Source of the DNA: Schauerella aestuarii | GTDB lineage: Bacteria; Pseudomonadota; Gammaproteobacteria; Burkholderiales; Burkholderiaceae_B | Assembly (NCBI RefSeq): GCF_009866805.1 | Contig: NZ_SIZW01000043.1 | Span: forward strand, 558,001 to 622,000 | DNA length: 64,000 nt | Reading direction: 5' to 3' | Shown: positions 53,887 through 62,972 of the stretch, one piece after another | Position numbering within the stretch: position 1 is the stretch's first letter | How the letters are laid out: each line of letters starts with the position of its first letter | The notes under the pieces: model-generated | Seen by the model: only the letters and a program-made list of their open reading frames with translations | What the model was told of the DNA's origin: nothing | Database searches by the model: none | Program-made: the position numbers and the translations under genes

Positions 53887-54672
53887 ATGCACCCCATGCT
53901 CAACACCGCCATCAAGGCGGCACGTCGCGCCGGTACCATCATCAATCGGGCGAGTCTCGATCTCGATAAAGTGGCCGTGGCGCGCAAAGGGCCGGGCGAT
54001 TATGTCACGGAAGTCGACCGCGCCTGCGAAGAGGCGATCGCGGAAGTCCTGCGCACGGCGTATCCCGACCACGCCGTGCTGGGCGAAGAGTTCGGCCTGC
54101 AAGGCCCGGAACAGGCCGACTCGCAATGGATCATCGATCCGCTGGACGGCACCAGCAATTTCATTCATGGCTTCCCGCACTACGCGGTGTCGGTGGCGCT
54201 CATGCAGCGTGGCCAGATGACGCAAGCCGTCATTTACGACCCGTCGCGCAACGAACTCTTTACGGCCAGCCGTGGGGGCGGTGCGTTCCTGAACGACCGC
54301 CGGGTACGTGTATCGGGCCGCATCCGCTTTCATGAAGCGCTGTTGGGTTCGCATTGGCCCGGCTCGGCCGACGCCGATGGCGGCCATTCGCCGCGTTTTC
54401 GTCAAATGTCGGAAAAGGCCCTCGGCGTGCGCCGCACGGGTTCCACCGTGCTGGATCTGGCCTATGTCGCCTGCGGCCGTCTCGACGGGTACTGCGCCGT
54501 GGGTCAGAAGCCTTGGGATCTCGCGGCGGGCAGCCTGCTCGTGCTCGAGGCCGGCGGCCTGATCGGCGACTTCGACGGTGAACAGACGTGGCTGGATCAC
54601 GGCAACGTCATCGCGGGCTCGCCCAAGATCTTCACGCAGATGCTGACCAGCATGGCGCCCAAAGAGGCGTAA
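53887..54672 (+). CDS. suhB: Inositol-1-monophosphatase family protein SuhB
   Basis: 261 aa. Mg-dependent phosphatase fold with VTEVDRACEEAI, ILGEE-like VLGEEFG and the metal-site motif WIIDPLDGTSNFIHG, plus PWDLAAGSLLVLEAGG late. In E. coli SuhB also joins the rRNA antitermination complex. The long upstream frame to 53794 crosses the divergent promoter and is not used. Confidence 0.93.
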   Translation: MHPMLNTAIKAARRAGTIINRASLDLDKVAVARKGPGDYVTEVDRACEEAIAEVLRTAYPDHAVLGEEFGLQGPEQADSQWIIDPLDGTSNFIHGFPHYAVSVALMQRGQMTQAVIYDPSRNELFTASRGGGAFLNDRRVRVSGRIRFHEALLGSHWPGSADADGGHSPRFRQMSEKALGVRRTGSTVLDLAYVACGRLDGYCAVGQKPWDLAAGSLLVLEAGGLIGDFDGEQTWLDHGNVIAGSPKIFTQMLTSMAPKEA

Positions 54673-54696
54673 ATCCGGCTGCTGACAGGCAGCTGT

Positions 54697-54752
54697 CACC
54701 TCCGCCGTTTGGCGGAGGTGCGCGAAGATGACCGACGGATCGGCCTTTTTTT
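54697..54752 (+). terminator. Probable terminator region after suhB
   Basis: A perfect 10-bp hairpin CACCTCCGCC-GTTT-GGCGGAGGTG (54697-54720) has no T run directly after it. A second weak stem (CCGA-CGGA-TCGG) is followed by seven T residues at 54746-54752. Together they may end the suhB transcript, though neither is ideal alone. Confidence 0.45.
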
Positions 54753-54790
54753 AGGTACGATTGCCGGCTGATGAACTATTGGAGTACCTG

Positions 54791-56383
54791 ATGGAGTGGC
54801 TGTCAGACCCCGCCGCGTGGGTCGGCTTGCTTACCCTTGTCGTCCTTGAGATCGTCTTGGGGATCGATAACCTCATCTTCATTGCCATCCTGGCGGACAA
54901 GCTTCCGCCAAGCCAGCGCGACCGGGCACGCATCCTCGGCCTGAGTCTGGCCTTGGTCATGCGCCTGGGCTTGTTGACCGTCATGTCCTGGCTGGTCACG
55001 CTCACGCAACCGCTGTTTTCCGTGGGACCCCTCACTTTTTCCGGACGTGACCTGATCCTCATGATCGGGGGCTTGTTCCTGCTCTTCAAGGGCACGATGG
55101 AGCTCCACGAGCGCGTCGAGGGCGGCCACCAGGAAAGCGAAGGCGGGCCGCGCGTCTACGCCAGTTTCTGGGTCATCGTCACGCAGATCGTCGTGCTCGA
55201 TGCCGTGTTCTCGCTCGATTCGGTGATCACTGCGGTCGGGATGGTCGATCACCTCGCCATCATGATGATCGCCGTCGTGATCGCCATGGGCGTCATGCTG
55301 CTGGCGTCCAAGCCGCTCACGCGCTTCGTCAACGCGCATCCCACGGTGGTGGTGCTGTGCCTGGGCTTCCTGTTGATGATCGGCTTCTCGCTCCTTGCCG
55401 AAGCCTTCGGCTTCAAGGTGCCCAAGGGCTATCTGTACGCAGCCATCGCGTTCTCGGTCGCCATCGAAGCCATCAATCAACTGGCGCGACGCAACCTGCT
55501 CAAGATGGACGCCCGGCGTCCCATGCGTGAACGTACCGCTTCGGCGGTGCTGCGCATGCTGGGCAAGCGCCCGCCCACGCCCGATGAAGTGCATGCCCCG
55601 ACCAGCCCGGATGCGGAAGTGCTTCATGCCTTCGGCGTGGAAGAGCGCAATATGGTGAGCGGCGTGCTTACCCTGGCCGAACGGCCCATTACCTCGATCA
55701 TGACACCGCGTACCGATGTGTCGTGGATCAATATCGATGACGATGCCGAAACCATCCGCGCGCAGCTGGTGAGCGTGCCGCACAGCTTTTTCCCGGTATG
55801 CCGCGGTTCGTTCGACGAGTTGTTGGGGATCGGCCGCGCCAAGGATCTGATCGCCGATCTGATCACGGACGGCCGCATCAGCCGCAAGCGCTTGCGCGAT
55901 CCCATCATCGTGCCCGAGTCCACGGGCATCCTGAAATTGATGGACGTGCTCAAACGCTCGCGCGGCCAACTGGTGCTGGTGGCCGACGAGTTCGGTGCCA
56001 TCGAAGGTCTGGTCACGCCAATCGACGTGTTCGAGGCGATTGCCGGCGAGTTTCCGGATGAAGACGAAGTGGCCGATATCGCACAAGAAGGCGAGGGCGT
56101 TTGGCGCATCGACGGCGCGGCCGATATCCATCATGTTGAGCAGGTACTGGAAATCGAAGGCCTGGTCGACGAAGAGCAGGAATATTCGACCCTTGCCGGC
56201 TATCTGCTGGAGCGCTTCGGCCAGTTGCCTCAGCCGGGCGATGCCTGCGAACACATCAGTCCGCATGCGCGCCACCGTTTCGAAGTGGTCCGCCTCGACG
56301 GGCGCCGGATCGCATCCGTGCGCGTCGAGCGTTTGCCGTACGACATTCCCAATCCTGACGACGACGCCGATACGTCATCCTGA
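54791..56383 (+). CDS. TerC-family membrane protein with CBS pair and CorC/HlyC domain
   Basis: 530 aa. Residues 1-~235 are the TerC-type membrane domain ([37 protein letters not shown], with acidic residues in the membrane). Next are two CBS motifs ([55 protein letters not shown]) and a C-terminal transporter-associated domain. The family moves or senses metal ions such as Mn or Co; nucleotide binding by the CBS pair probably regulates it. The start has TTGGAG upstream. Confidence 0.93.
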   Translation: MEWLSDPAAWVGLLTLVVLEIVLGIDNLIFIAILADKLPPSQRDRARILGLSLALVMRLGLLTVMSWLVTLTQPLFSVGPLTFSGRDLILMIGGLFLLFKGTMELHERVEGGHQESEGGPRVYASFWVIVTQIVVLDAVFSLDSVITAVGMVDHLAIMMIAVVIAMGVMLLASKPLTRFVNAHPTVVVLCLGFLLMIGFSLLAEAFGFKVPKGYLYAAIAFSVAIEAINQLARRNLLKMDARRPMRERTASAVLRMLGKRPPTPDEVHAPTSPDAEVLHAFGVEERNMVSGVLTLAERPITSIMTPRTDVSWINIDDDAETIRAQLVSVPHSFFPVCRGSFDELLGIGRAKDLIADLITDGRISRKRLRDPIIVPESTGILKLMDVLKRSRGQLVLVADEFGAIEGLVTPIDVFEAIAGEFPDEDEVADIAQEGEGVWRIDGAADIHHVEQVLEIEGLVDEEQEYSTLAGYLLERFGQLPQPGDACEHISPHARHRFEVVRLDGRRIASVRVERLPYDIPNPDDDADTSS

Positions 56384-56421
56384 CGCATCGCCGCACCTGC
56401 TAGCCCGAAGGCGTAACCATC

Positions 56422-57291
56422 GTGACCGAAAGCACTCTACATTTGATCAAGGCCTTCTTCCTGGGCATCCTTGAAGGCCTGACCGAATTCATCCCCGTTT
56501 CGAGCACGGGGCATTTGATCCTCGTGGGCGACTGGATTCAGTTTTCGTCCGACCAGGGCAAGGTCTTTGAAGTGGTGATCCAGTTCGGCGCCATTCTGGC
56601 GGTGATCTGGATTTTCCGTGCGCGGATCTGGAAGCTGGTGCACGGCACGGTCACCGGGGTGCCAGGCGAGCGCATCTTCATGCGCAATCTGCTGATCGCC
56701 TTCTTTCCGGCCGCCATCATCGGCGCGATCTTCATCAAGGCGATCAAGGCGCTGTTCTATCACCCCGGTGTGGTGGCGGTCACGCTCATCATCGGTGGCT
56801 TGATCATGCTTTACGTCGAACGCCGTTCCAAGGCCACGCCCTCGGGCGGTGCGCCGCATGCGGACGACACCGTAACCGAAAGCCGTGCCACGGCGCATTC
56901 AGTCGAGGAAATCACCTGGAAGCAGGCGTTGGGCGTGGGCGCGGCGCAGTGCCTGGCCATGATCCCGGGTACGTCGCGCTCGGGTGCCACGATCATCGGC
57001 GGTATGGTGGCCGGCATTCAGCGCAAGGTCGCCACCGAGTTTTCGTTTTTCCTGGCCATGCCCACGATGCTGGGCGCGGCCGTGTATGACGGCTACAAGA
57101 ACTTCGGCCTGCTCAACGATCAGGCCATGGCCGCGATCGGCGTGGGCTTTCTCGGTGCCTTCATCAGCGCGATTTTCGTGGTGCGCGCGGTGCTGCGTTT
57201 CGTGGCCAATCACACCTATCGCCCGTTTGCCTGGTACCGCATTGCACTGGGCATCATCGTCGGCATTTGGGTGCTGACGCGCACCGCCTGA
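56422..57291 (+). CDS. uppP: Undecaprenyl-diphosphatase UppP
   Basis: 289 aa, GTG start. Membrane phosphatase that recycles the lipid carrier of cell-wall synthesis; overexpression gives bacitracin resistance. Motifs EGLTEFIPVSSTGHLIL near the start and PGTSRSGATIIGGM at ~185 are the two active-site halves. Length is slightly above the usual 270 because of a Ser/Gly-rich loop at ~140-155. The next gene starts at the UppP stop (TGATG). Confidence 0.95.
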   Translation: MTESTLHLIKAFFLGILEGLTEFIPVSSTGHLILVGDWIQFSSDQGKVFEVVIQFGAILAVIWIFRARIWKLVHGTVTGVPGERIFMRNLLIAFFPAAIIGAIFIKAIKALFYHPGVVAVTLIIGGLIMLYVERRSKATPSGGAPHADDTVTESRATAHSVEEITWKQALGVGAAQCLAMIPGTSRSGATIIGGMVAGIQRKVATEFSFFLAMPTMLGAAVYDGYKNFGLLNDQAMAAIGVGFLGAFISAIFVVRAVLRFVANHTYRPFAWYRIALGIIVGIWVLTRTA

Positions 57292-57767
57292 TGCCCGCGC
57301 AGGAGCGTGTGCCGGCGTCGACGGGGCCGAAGACTGCGCTCACCACGACGCTCTCGACCTCACTGACGACGGCGTTCTGGCGGCGTGCGGTTCAGTGGTC
57401 CTTGATGGGGGCGCTATGGGCGCCCGTGCCTTTCGCCGCTGCTTCCAACGCCACAACGCCAACCGAAATCAGCACCGCCAAGGCGGGTCCCGAGCGCTTG
57501 CGCCTGATCGATCTTGCCATCAGCCACTGTCTCGCTCAGGCCTTTCCCGATACGCCGTTCGCCGCAGACGCCGGGCGAGCGGCAGCCGCTTACGTGGAGC
57601 TGGGCGAGTCGGATGTGGAGGTGTACGACGAGATCGGTCATGTGGTCGAACGGCATATGCAATCACCCTATGCCAGCAAAAGCGGCCGTTCGCTGCACGT
57701 GTTGCAGTGCCTGGATCTGAGCCGAAGCGCCGAGCTGGCGCGCGTGATCGACAAGTACGCGAAGTAA
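57291..57767 (+). CDS. Tai4-like T6SS amidase immunity protein, orphan
   Basis: 158 aa; the first half has a signal-like segment (FWRRAVQWSLMGALWAPVPFAAA), so the mature protein is periplasmic. The mature part LIDLAISHCLAQAFPDTPFAADAGRAAAAYVELG..SDVEVYDEIGHVVERHM..SPYASK..LHVLQCLDL shows the helical Tai4 pattern with two spaced cysteines. Tai4 blocks Tae4 cell-wall amidases. No amidase or T6SS gene is nearby. The ATG at 57291 overlaps the uppP stop; an internal ATG at 57405 would give a shorter signal. Confidence 0.65.
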   Translation: MPAQERVPASTGPKTALTTTLSTSLTTAFWRRAVQWSLMGALWAPVPFAAASNATTPTEISTAKAGPERLRLIDLAISHCLAQAFPDTPFAADAGRAAAAYVELGESDVEVYDEIGHVVERHMQSPYASKSGRSLHVLQCLDLSRSAELARVIDKYAK

Positions 57768-57969
57768 CGCCGTTTCATCGCTTCGTTGCCACGTCGCCTC
57801 GCCGTGTCGCCATCGCGTCCGCGCCTCCTCAGTGCCCCTCAGCACATCTAGGCATCCCACCTGATACGAATTAAATTCGTACTTCCCCCCGAATTTATAT
57901 CGTTTTGTGGATCAGGCGAGGACGGGTCAAATAAGCGCTTCGTTGTTTGCATAAGCGCGTCGTTTCACC

Positions 57970-58647
57970 ATGAACCCGATTGGCCTTCGTATTCTTGACC
58001 GCGACGGTATTGCCGTTTCGGATGCCGTTCTCGACCAATATCGCACGGTTGGCGCCGCGCAGATCAGCGACTGCATGGGCCGCTTGTACGGCGTGGTGGG
58101 ACTGCGCCCGCTGCATGGCGGCACGTCGCGCATCGTGGGCCGCGCGCTCACGGTCAAGGCCCGTCCGGGCGACAACCTCATGATCCACAAGGCGATTTCA
58201 TTGGCACAAGCCGGCGACGTGATTGTGGTCGACGGGGGCGGCGACTGCAATAACGCGCTCGTCGGCGAATTGATGATGATGGATGCGCGCCGCCGCGGCG
58301 TAGTGGGCTTCGTGATCGACGGCGCCGTGCGTGACGCGGACGTGTTTGCCGCCAACGACTTCGGGTGCTTTGCGCGTGGCGTGTCGCACAAAGGGCCCTA
58401 CAAAGACGGCCCGGGCGAAATCAATGTGGCCGTCTCGGTAGGCGGCCAGGTCGTGCAGGCCGGCGACGTGATCGTGGGCGATGCCGATGGTGTGGTGGTC
58501 ATTGCCGCAGCGCATGCCGAAGCCGTGCTGGCCCTGGCGCTCAAGAAAGAGCGCGACGAGGCCGTGTCGAAAGAGAAGATTCTGTCGGGCACCTACGAGA
58601 AGCCGTGGATGGATCGCGCGCTCGCCGCCTTGGGAGCCGCCAAATGA
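57970..58647 (+). CDS. RraA-family protein (aldolase/decarboxylase-like)
   Basis: 225 aa. The family includes RNase E regulator RraA and 4-hydroxy-4-methyl-2-oxoglutarate / oxaloacetate-type aldolases. Signs: GAAQISDCMGRLYGVVGL, TVKARPGDNLMIHKAI, VDGGGDCNNALVGELM and the catalytic R-D in VIDGAVRDAD. The genomic context (aminotransferase next, overlapping ATGA) favours an enzyme on a keto acid over the RNase inhibitor role. First gene of the probable operon 57970-62942. Confidence 0.88.
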   Translation: MNPIGLRILDRDGIAVSDAVLDQYRTVGAAQISDCMGRLYGVVGLRPLHGGTSRIVGRALTVKARPGDNLMIHKAISLAQAGDVIVVDGGGDCNNALVGELMMMDARRRGVVGFVIDGAVRDADVFAANDFGCFARGVSHKGPYKDGPGEINVAVSVGGQVVQAGDVIVGDADGVVVIAAAHAEAVLALALKKERDEAVSKEKILSGTYEKPWMDRALAALGAAK

Positions 58648-59846
58648 GCTTTGTGTCCGAACGCGTTCGCCGCATCAAACTTTCGCCCAGCGTGGCCGCG
58701 CGCGCCATCATTGCGCAACTGCGCGAAGAAGGCCGCCGTGTGATCGATCTCACCATCGGCGAGCCGGATTTCCTCACGCCCGAGTTCATCCGCGAAGCCG
58801 CCAAGGCCGCCATGGATCGCGGCGAGACCAAGTATCCGCCCGCCCAGGGCACCGCACCGCTGCGCCGCGCCATCCGCGCGCGCATGCTGGAAGATACGGG
58901 TCAGGATTATCCGGTCAACCAGATCATCGTCAGCACCGGCGCCAAGCAAGTGATTTTCAATGCGCTTGCCGCCACGCTGAACGACGGTGACGAGGTCATC
59001 ATCCCGGCACCATTCTGGGTGTCCTATCCCGACATGGTGATCGTCAACGGCGGCAAGCCCGTGATCGTGGCCGCCACGCCGGAAACCGATTACAAGCTCA
59101 CGCCCGAGGCGCTCGAAGCCGCCATCACGCCGGCCACCAAGTGGGTATTGATGAACTCGCCCAGCAATCCCACCGGCGCCATTTACTCGTGCGACGACTG
59201 GGCCAGGCTCACGGCCGTGCTCGCGCGTCATCCGCATGTGTGGCTGATGACCGACGATATCTATGCACGTCTGAACTTCACCGATACGCCCACCGTGCAT
59301 CCGCTGCAGGTCGAGCCCGCCCTCGCGTCGCGGACCTTGGCCATCAATGGCGTCTCGAAGGCGTATGCCATGACCGGCTGGCGGATCGGCTACGGTGCCG
59401 GCCCCGACGAACTCATCAAGGCGATGGCCATCGTGCAATCGCAAAGCACGTCGGGCGCGTCCTCGGTGGGCCAGGCCGCTGCATTGGCCGCCTTGACCGG
59501 CGACCAATCGTGCGTACAGATCTTTGCCGATCGCTTCCGCGAACGTCGCAACGCCGCAGTGGCCGCCTTGCAGAAGGTGCCAGAATTGAAGGTGGTGGTG
59601 CCTGAGGGCGCGTTCTACGTGTTTCCGGACTGCTCGGCCTTGCTGGGCAAGAAGACGCCCGGCGGCGACGTAATCGCCACCGATACCGACTTCACCAATT
59701 ACCTGCTGCGCGAAGCCGGTGTGGCCGTGATCGACGGCCATGCCTATGGCGCGCCCGGCACGTTCAGGCTTTCGTTCGCCGCCGCGTTGGAAGATATCGC
59801 GGCGGGCTGCGAGAGTATCCGCGCTGCCTGCGCAAAGCTCGTCTGA
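58644..59846 (+). CDS. PLP-dependent aminotransferase, class I (aspartate-aminotransferase type)
   Basis: 400 aa. PLP lysine K239 in INGVSKAYAMTGWRIGYG; NSPSNPTGA and the TDDIYARL motif are typical of subgroup I-gamma AspATs. The start overlaps the stop of the RraA-like gene. It may make the keto acid that the RraA-like enzyme then cleaves. The actual amino acid is not determined by sequence. Confidence 0.93.
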   Translation: MSFVSERVRRIKLSPSVAARAIIAQLREEGRRVIDLTIGEPDFLTPEFIREAAKAAMDRGETKYPPAQGTAPLRRAIRARMLEDTGQDYPVNQIIVSTGAKQVIFNALAATLNDGDEVIIPAPFWVSYPDMVIVNGGKPVIVAATPETDYKLTPEALEAAITPATKWVLMNSPSNPTGAIYSCDDWARLTAVLARHPHVWLMTDDIYARLNFTDTPTVHPLQVEPALASRTLAINGVSKAYAMTGWRIGYGAGPDELIKAMAIVQSQSTSGASSVGQAAALAALTGDQSCVQIFADRFRERRNAAVAALQKVPELKVVVPEGAFYVFPDCSALLGKKTPGGDVIATDTDFTNYLLREAGVAVIDGHAYGAPGTFRLSFAAALEDIAAGCESIRAACAKLV

Positions 59847-59902
59847 TCTCGACTGCATTGCCGTCGGCCGCCCGCGGCCGTTTATCAATAAGGGGAAAAT
59901 CC

Positions 59903-60724
59903 ATGCCATTCAAATCCGTACTGTCGATCGGCGTGCTCGCCGCCGCCGCCCTGGTCTCGGCCAGCGCCTCGGCCGACCAGCTCGACGATATCAAGCAACG
60001 TGGTGAACTCGTTTGCGGCACGCTGGGCACGTCGCAGCCGTTCAGCTTTCAAAACGCCTCCACCCGCGAGCTGATTGGTTACGACATCGACTTTTGCAAG
60101 CTGGTTGCCGACAAGATCGGTGTGCGCGTGAACTACAAGCTGTTGTCGGTCGCGGCCCGCGTGCCTGAACTGAACGAATCGCGCGTCGATATTCTCGCCG
60201 CCAACCTGGGTTACTCGCCCGACCGCGCCGAGCAGATCGCGTTCAGCAACCGCTACTACGTGAGCCCGCAAAAGCTGCTGGTGCGCGCCGACTCGGGCCT
60301 GACCACGATCGAGCAACTCAATGGCCGCCGCGTGGGTGCCACCAAGGGTTCGAGCTCGGAGCGTGAAATCAAGGCGCGTTTGACCGATTCGCAAGTGATC
60401 GGCTACTCGGACAGCTCGGCGGCCTACCTGGCGCTGCAGCAGAAAAAAGTGGACGGCCAGTTCGCCTCCGAACTCGTGCTCGCGCGCCTGGTGATCCAGA
60501 GTCCGCCTACCGCGCCGGTAACCATCATGGAAAAGTCGGTATTCGACGAAGCCTGGGGCCTGGGCATGCGTAAATCGGAGCCGCGATTCATCGAAACGGT
60601 AAACAAGATTCTGGACGATGCCGAGAAATCGGGCGATGCCGCGAAGATCTTCGAGAAGTGGTTCGGTCCTGAAACGCCTTACAAGCTCAAGCGCTCGTTT
60701 GTGATCGGCCCGATCGCGGGTTGA
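59903..60724 (+). CDS. Polar amino-acid ABC transporter substrate-binding protein
   Basis: 273 aa, signal ending SASADQ. Family 3 binding protein: DIKQRGELVCGTLGTSQPFSFQN..LIGYDIDFCKLVADKIGV, then VDILAANLGYSPDRAEQIAFSNRYY. No clear arginine-to-acid clue to the ligand. It lies 56 bp after the aminotransferase gene and 99 bp before the permeases, with a probable attenuator between. Confidence 0.93.
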   Translation: MPFKSVLSIGVLAAAALVSASASADQLDDIKQRGELVCGTLGTSQPFSFQNASTRELIGYDIDFCKLVADKIGVRVNYKLLSVAARVPELNESRVDILAANLGYSPDRAEQIAFSNRYYVSPQKLLVRADSGLTTIEQLNGRRVGATKGSSSEREIKARLTDSQVIGYSDSSAAYLALQQKKVDGQFASELVLARLVIQSPPTAPVTIMEKSVFDEAWGLGMRKSEPRFIETVNKILDDAEKSGDAAKIFEKWFGPETPYKLKRSFVIGPIAG

Positions 60725-60754
60725 TGACGGCCACGGCCTGATCGCCACGGCCAC

Positions 60755-60800
60755 CGGGCGCGCGATCGCAGCAGCGATCCGCGCCCGCGCCGTTTTTTTT
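60755..60800 (+). terminator. Hairpin with T8 between binding protein and permease genes (attenuator)
   Basis: CGGGCGCGCGATCGC pairs with GCGATCCGCGCCCG around a 3-4-base loop with one bulged base. Five bases later is a run of eight T (60793-60800). Partial termination here would keep the binding protein in excess over the membrane subunits, a frequent arrangement in ABC operons. Confidence 0.6.
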
Positions 60801-60823
60801 GTCCGTACTGCGAGGACTCCCTT

Positions 60824-61507
60824 ATGCTCGATGCCGCCCAATTGCACCAATTGTGGCAAGGCATGGTCACCACGATTCAGCTGTTTCTCGTGGCCTGGAC
60901 CATGGCCTTCACCATCGCCATTCTGTTGACCGTCATCCGCGCCACCAACGTTCGCGTGGCGCGCTGGTTCGTCGACATCTACGTCGAATATCACCGCAAT
61001 GTGCCGCTTCTGGTGCAAGTGCTGTTCTGGTACTTCGGGATGCCCGAATTGCTGCCGGAAGGCTTTCGCACCTGGCTGTATCAGCACAATGCGGAGCTCT
61101 CGCTGGCCGCGATCGCGCTGGCGCTGGGATCGGCGGCCTACATCGCCGAGGATATCCGCAGCGGGTTGCGCGCCATCCCCACCACGCAGTTCGAGGCCTC
61201 GCGTGCCCTGGGCGCAAGCTACATCCAGTGCATGCGCCACATCATCGTGCCGCAGGCCTTGCGCATCTCGATTCCGCCGCTCGTGGGCCGTGCCTTGTTG
61301 CTGTTCAAGAACACCAGCGTGGCCATGGCGATCGGCGTGGTCGAGCTGACCTATCAGGCGCGCGAAATCGAGAACGAAACGTATCGCACGTTTGCGACCT
61401 TCGGCGCTGCGACCCTGATGTATATCGCCGGCTCCTTCCTCCTGTTGTTCGTCGGTTCGCGCATCGCTGCGCGCTACCGCATTGCGGGAGGCAGCGGCCG
61501 TGCTTGA
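60824..61507 (+). CDS. Amino-acid ABC transporter permease 1
   Basis: 227 aa HisM/HisQ-type permease with about five helices. Contains VEYHRNVPLLVQVLFWYFGMPELLP and the coupling loop EASRALGASYIQCMRHIIVPQALRISIPPLV. Start preceded by CGAGGACTCCCTT. Overlaps the next permease gene by 8 bp. Confidence 0.94.
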   Translation: MLDAAQLHQLWQGMVTTIQLFLVAWTMAFTIAILLTVIRATNVRVARWFVDIYVEYHRNVPLLVQVLFWYFGMPELLPEGFRTWLYQHNAELSLAAIALALGSAAYIAEDIRSGLRAIPTTQFEASRALGASYIQCMRHIIVPQALRISIPPLVGRALLLFKNTSVAMAIGVVELTYQAREIENETYRTFATFGAATLMYIAGSFLLLFVGSRIAARYRIAGGSGRA

Positions 61508-62189
61508 GATCCTTCACGACTTCTGGCCCACGCTGCTGGTGGGCCAATATCCCAACGGCCCGTTGGGCGGACTCGCGCTCACGCTGATTCTGGCGATCTG
61601 CGGCCTGGCCTTGTCCTTGCCGTTAGCGTTGCTGTTGGCATTGGCGCGCGTGAGCAGCATCCGGCCGCTGGCGTTGTTCGCCTCGGGGCTGGTGCAGATC
61701 GTGCGCAGCATGCCCCTCCTGATGCTGATCTTCTGGGCCTACTTCGCGGTGCCCAAGCTCACGGGCTACAGCGTAAGCGGCTTCACCACCTTGGTATGCG
61801 CGCTCGTCATCTATGAAAGCGCGTATCTGAGTGAAGTGATTCGCTCGGGCATCGAGGCGATTCCGAAGGGGCAGATCGAGGCCTCGCGCTCTTTGGGTGT
61901 GGGTTACTGGACCACCATGCGGCGCGTGGTGTTGCCGCAAGCGATGCTCAACGTGCTGCCCAGCATGACCAGCCAGTTCATTTCCACCATCAAGGAAACG
62001 TCGCTGGGCTATGTGATCAGCGTGAACGAACTGACTTTCGCCGCCAATCAGGTCAACAATCTGGTGCTCACCAAGCCGCTGCAAGTCTTCGGCATCCTGG
62101 CCATCATTTACTTCGTGGTGTGCTTCACGCTCAGCCGCGGCCTGTACTGGCTGGACTTCCGTGTGCGCCGCGCGCGCGCCATGGCCTAA
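61500..62189 (+). CDS. Amino-acid ABC transporter permease 2
   Basis: 229 aa with a GTG start at 61500 inside the end of permease 1. Contains IVRSMPLLMLIFWAYFAVPKL and the coupling loop EASRSLGVGYWTTMRRVVLPQAMLNVLPS. Pairs with permease 1 to form the heterodimeric channel. Confidence 0.93.
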   Translation: MLEILHDFWPTLLVGQYPNGPLGGLALTLILAICGLALSLPLALLLALARVSSIRPLALFASGLVQIVRSMPLLMLIFWAYFAVPKLTGYSVSGFTTLVCALVIYESAYLSEVIRSGIEAIPKGQIEASRSLGVGYWTTMRRVVLPQAMLNVLPSMTSQFISTIKETSLGYVISVNELTFAANQVNNLVLTKPLQVFGILAIIYFVVCFTLSRGLYWLDFRVRRARAMA

Positions 62190-62210
62190 TCGATATCGGT
62201 GACTCATCCC

Positions 62211-62942
62211 ATGATCAAACTCGACAAAGTCAATAAGTGGTACGGCCCCCATCACGTGCTGCGCGATGTGGATCTCACGATCGCGCAGGGCGAGGTCGTC
62301 GTTGTATGCGGCCCGTCGGGCAGCGGCAAATCGACGCTCATCCGCACGATCAACCGTCTGGAACCCATCGAGAAGGGTGCCATCACGGTCAACGGTCAGG
62401 ACGTGTACGCGAAAAACGTCAACCTCAATACTCTGCGCCAGGGCATTGGTTTCGTGTTCCAGTCGTTCAACCTTTTCCCGCACATGACGGTGCTGGACAA
62501 CGTGTTGTTCGCGCCCACCACCATCCAGAAGCGCTCGCGCAAGGAGGCCACCGGCGAAGCCATGCAGTTGCTCGAGCGCGTGGGCCTGGCCGAGAAAGTG
62601 GGCGCCTATCCCGGCAATCTGTCGGGCGGGCAGCAACAGCGGGTGGCGATCGCTCGCGCGCTGGCGTTGAAGCCGCCGATCATGTTGTTCGATGAGCCGA
62701 CCAGCGCGCTCGATCCCGAAATGGTGGGCGAAGTGCTGCAGGTGATGAAGTCGCTGGCTCGCGACGGCATGACGATGGTGTGCGTCACGCACGAAATGGG
62801 CTTCGCGCGCGACGTGAGCGACCGCGTGGTGTTCATGGATGCGGGCCAAATCCTGGAAGAGACGACGCCCGAGCAGTTTTTTACGGCGCCCGCACATCCG
62901 CGCGCGCAGCGCTTTCTCGCCGACATTCTGCACAAGGCGTAA
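62211..62942 (+). CDS. Amino-acid ABC transporter ATPase
   Basis: 243 aa. Walker [10 protein letters not shown], signature [15 protein letters not shown], Walker [13 protein letters not shown] and H-loop THEMGFARD, all as in HisP/GlnQ. ATG 62211 chosen; a GTG at 62199 would add four residues. Completes the importer that starts at 59903. Confidence 0.95.
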   Translation: MIKLDKVNKWYGPHHVLRDVDLTIAQGEVVVVCGPSGSGKSTLIRTINRLEPIEKGAITVNGQDVYAKNVNLNTLRQGIGFVFQSFNLFPHMTVLDNVLFAPTTIQKRSRKEATGEAMQLLERVGLAEKVGAYPGNLSGGQQQRVAIARALALKPPIMLFDEPTSALDPEMVGEVLQVMKSLARDGMTMVCVTHEMGFARDVSDRVVFMDAGQILEETTPEQFFTAPAHPRAQRFLADILHKA

Positions 62943-62972
62943 GGCGGCAGGGCCGCGCTGGGGGACGATGGT

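Noticed and set aside
54803-56275. 490-codon antisense frame over the TerC-CBS gene
   Set aside because: Histidine/aspartate-rich antisense product of a well-supported membrane protein gene.
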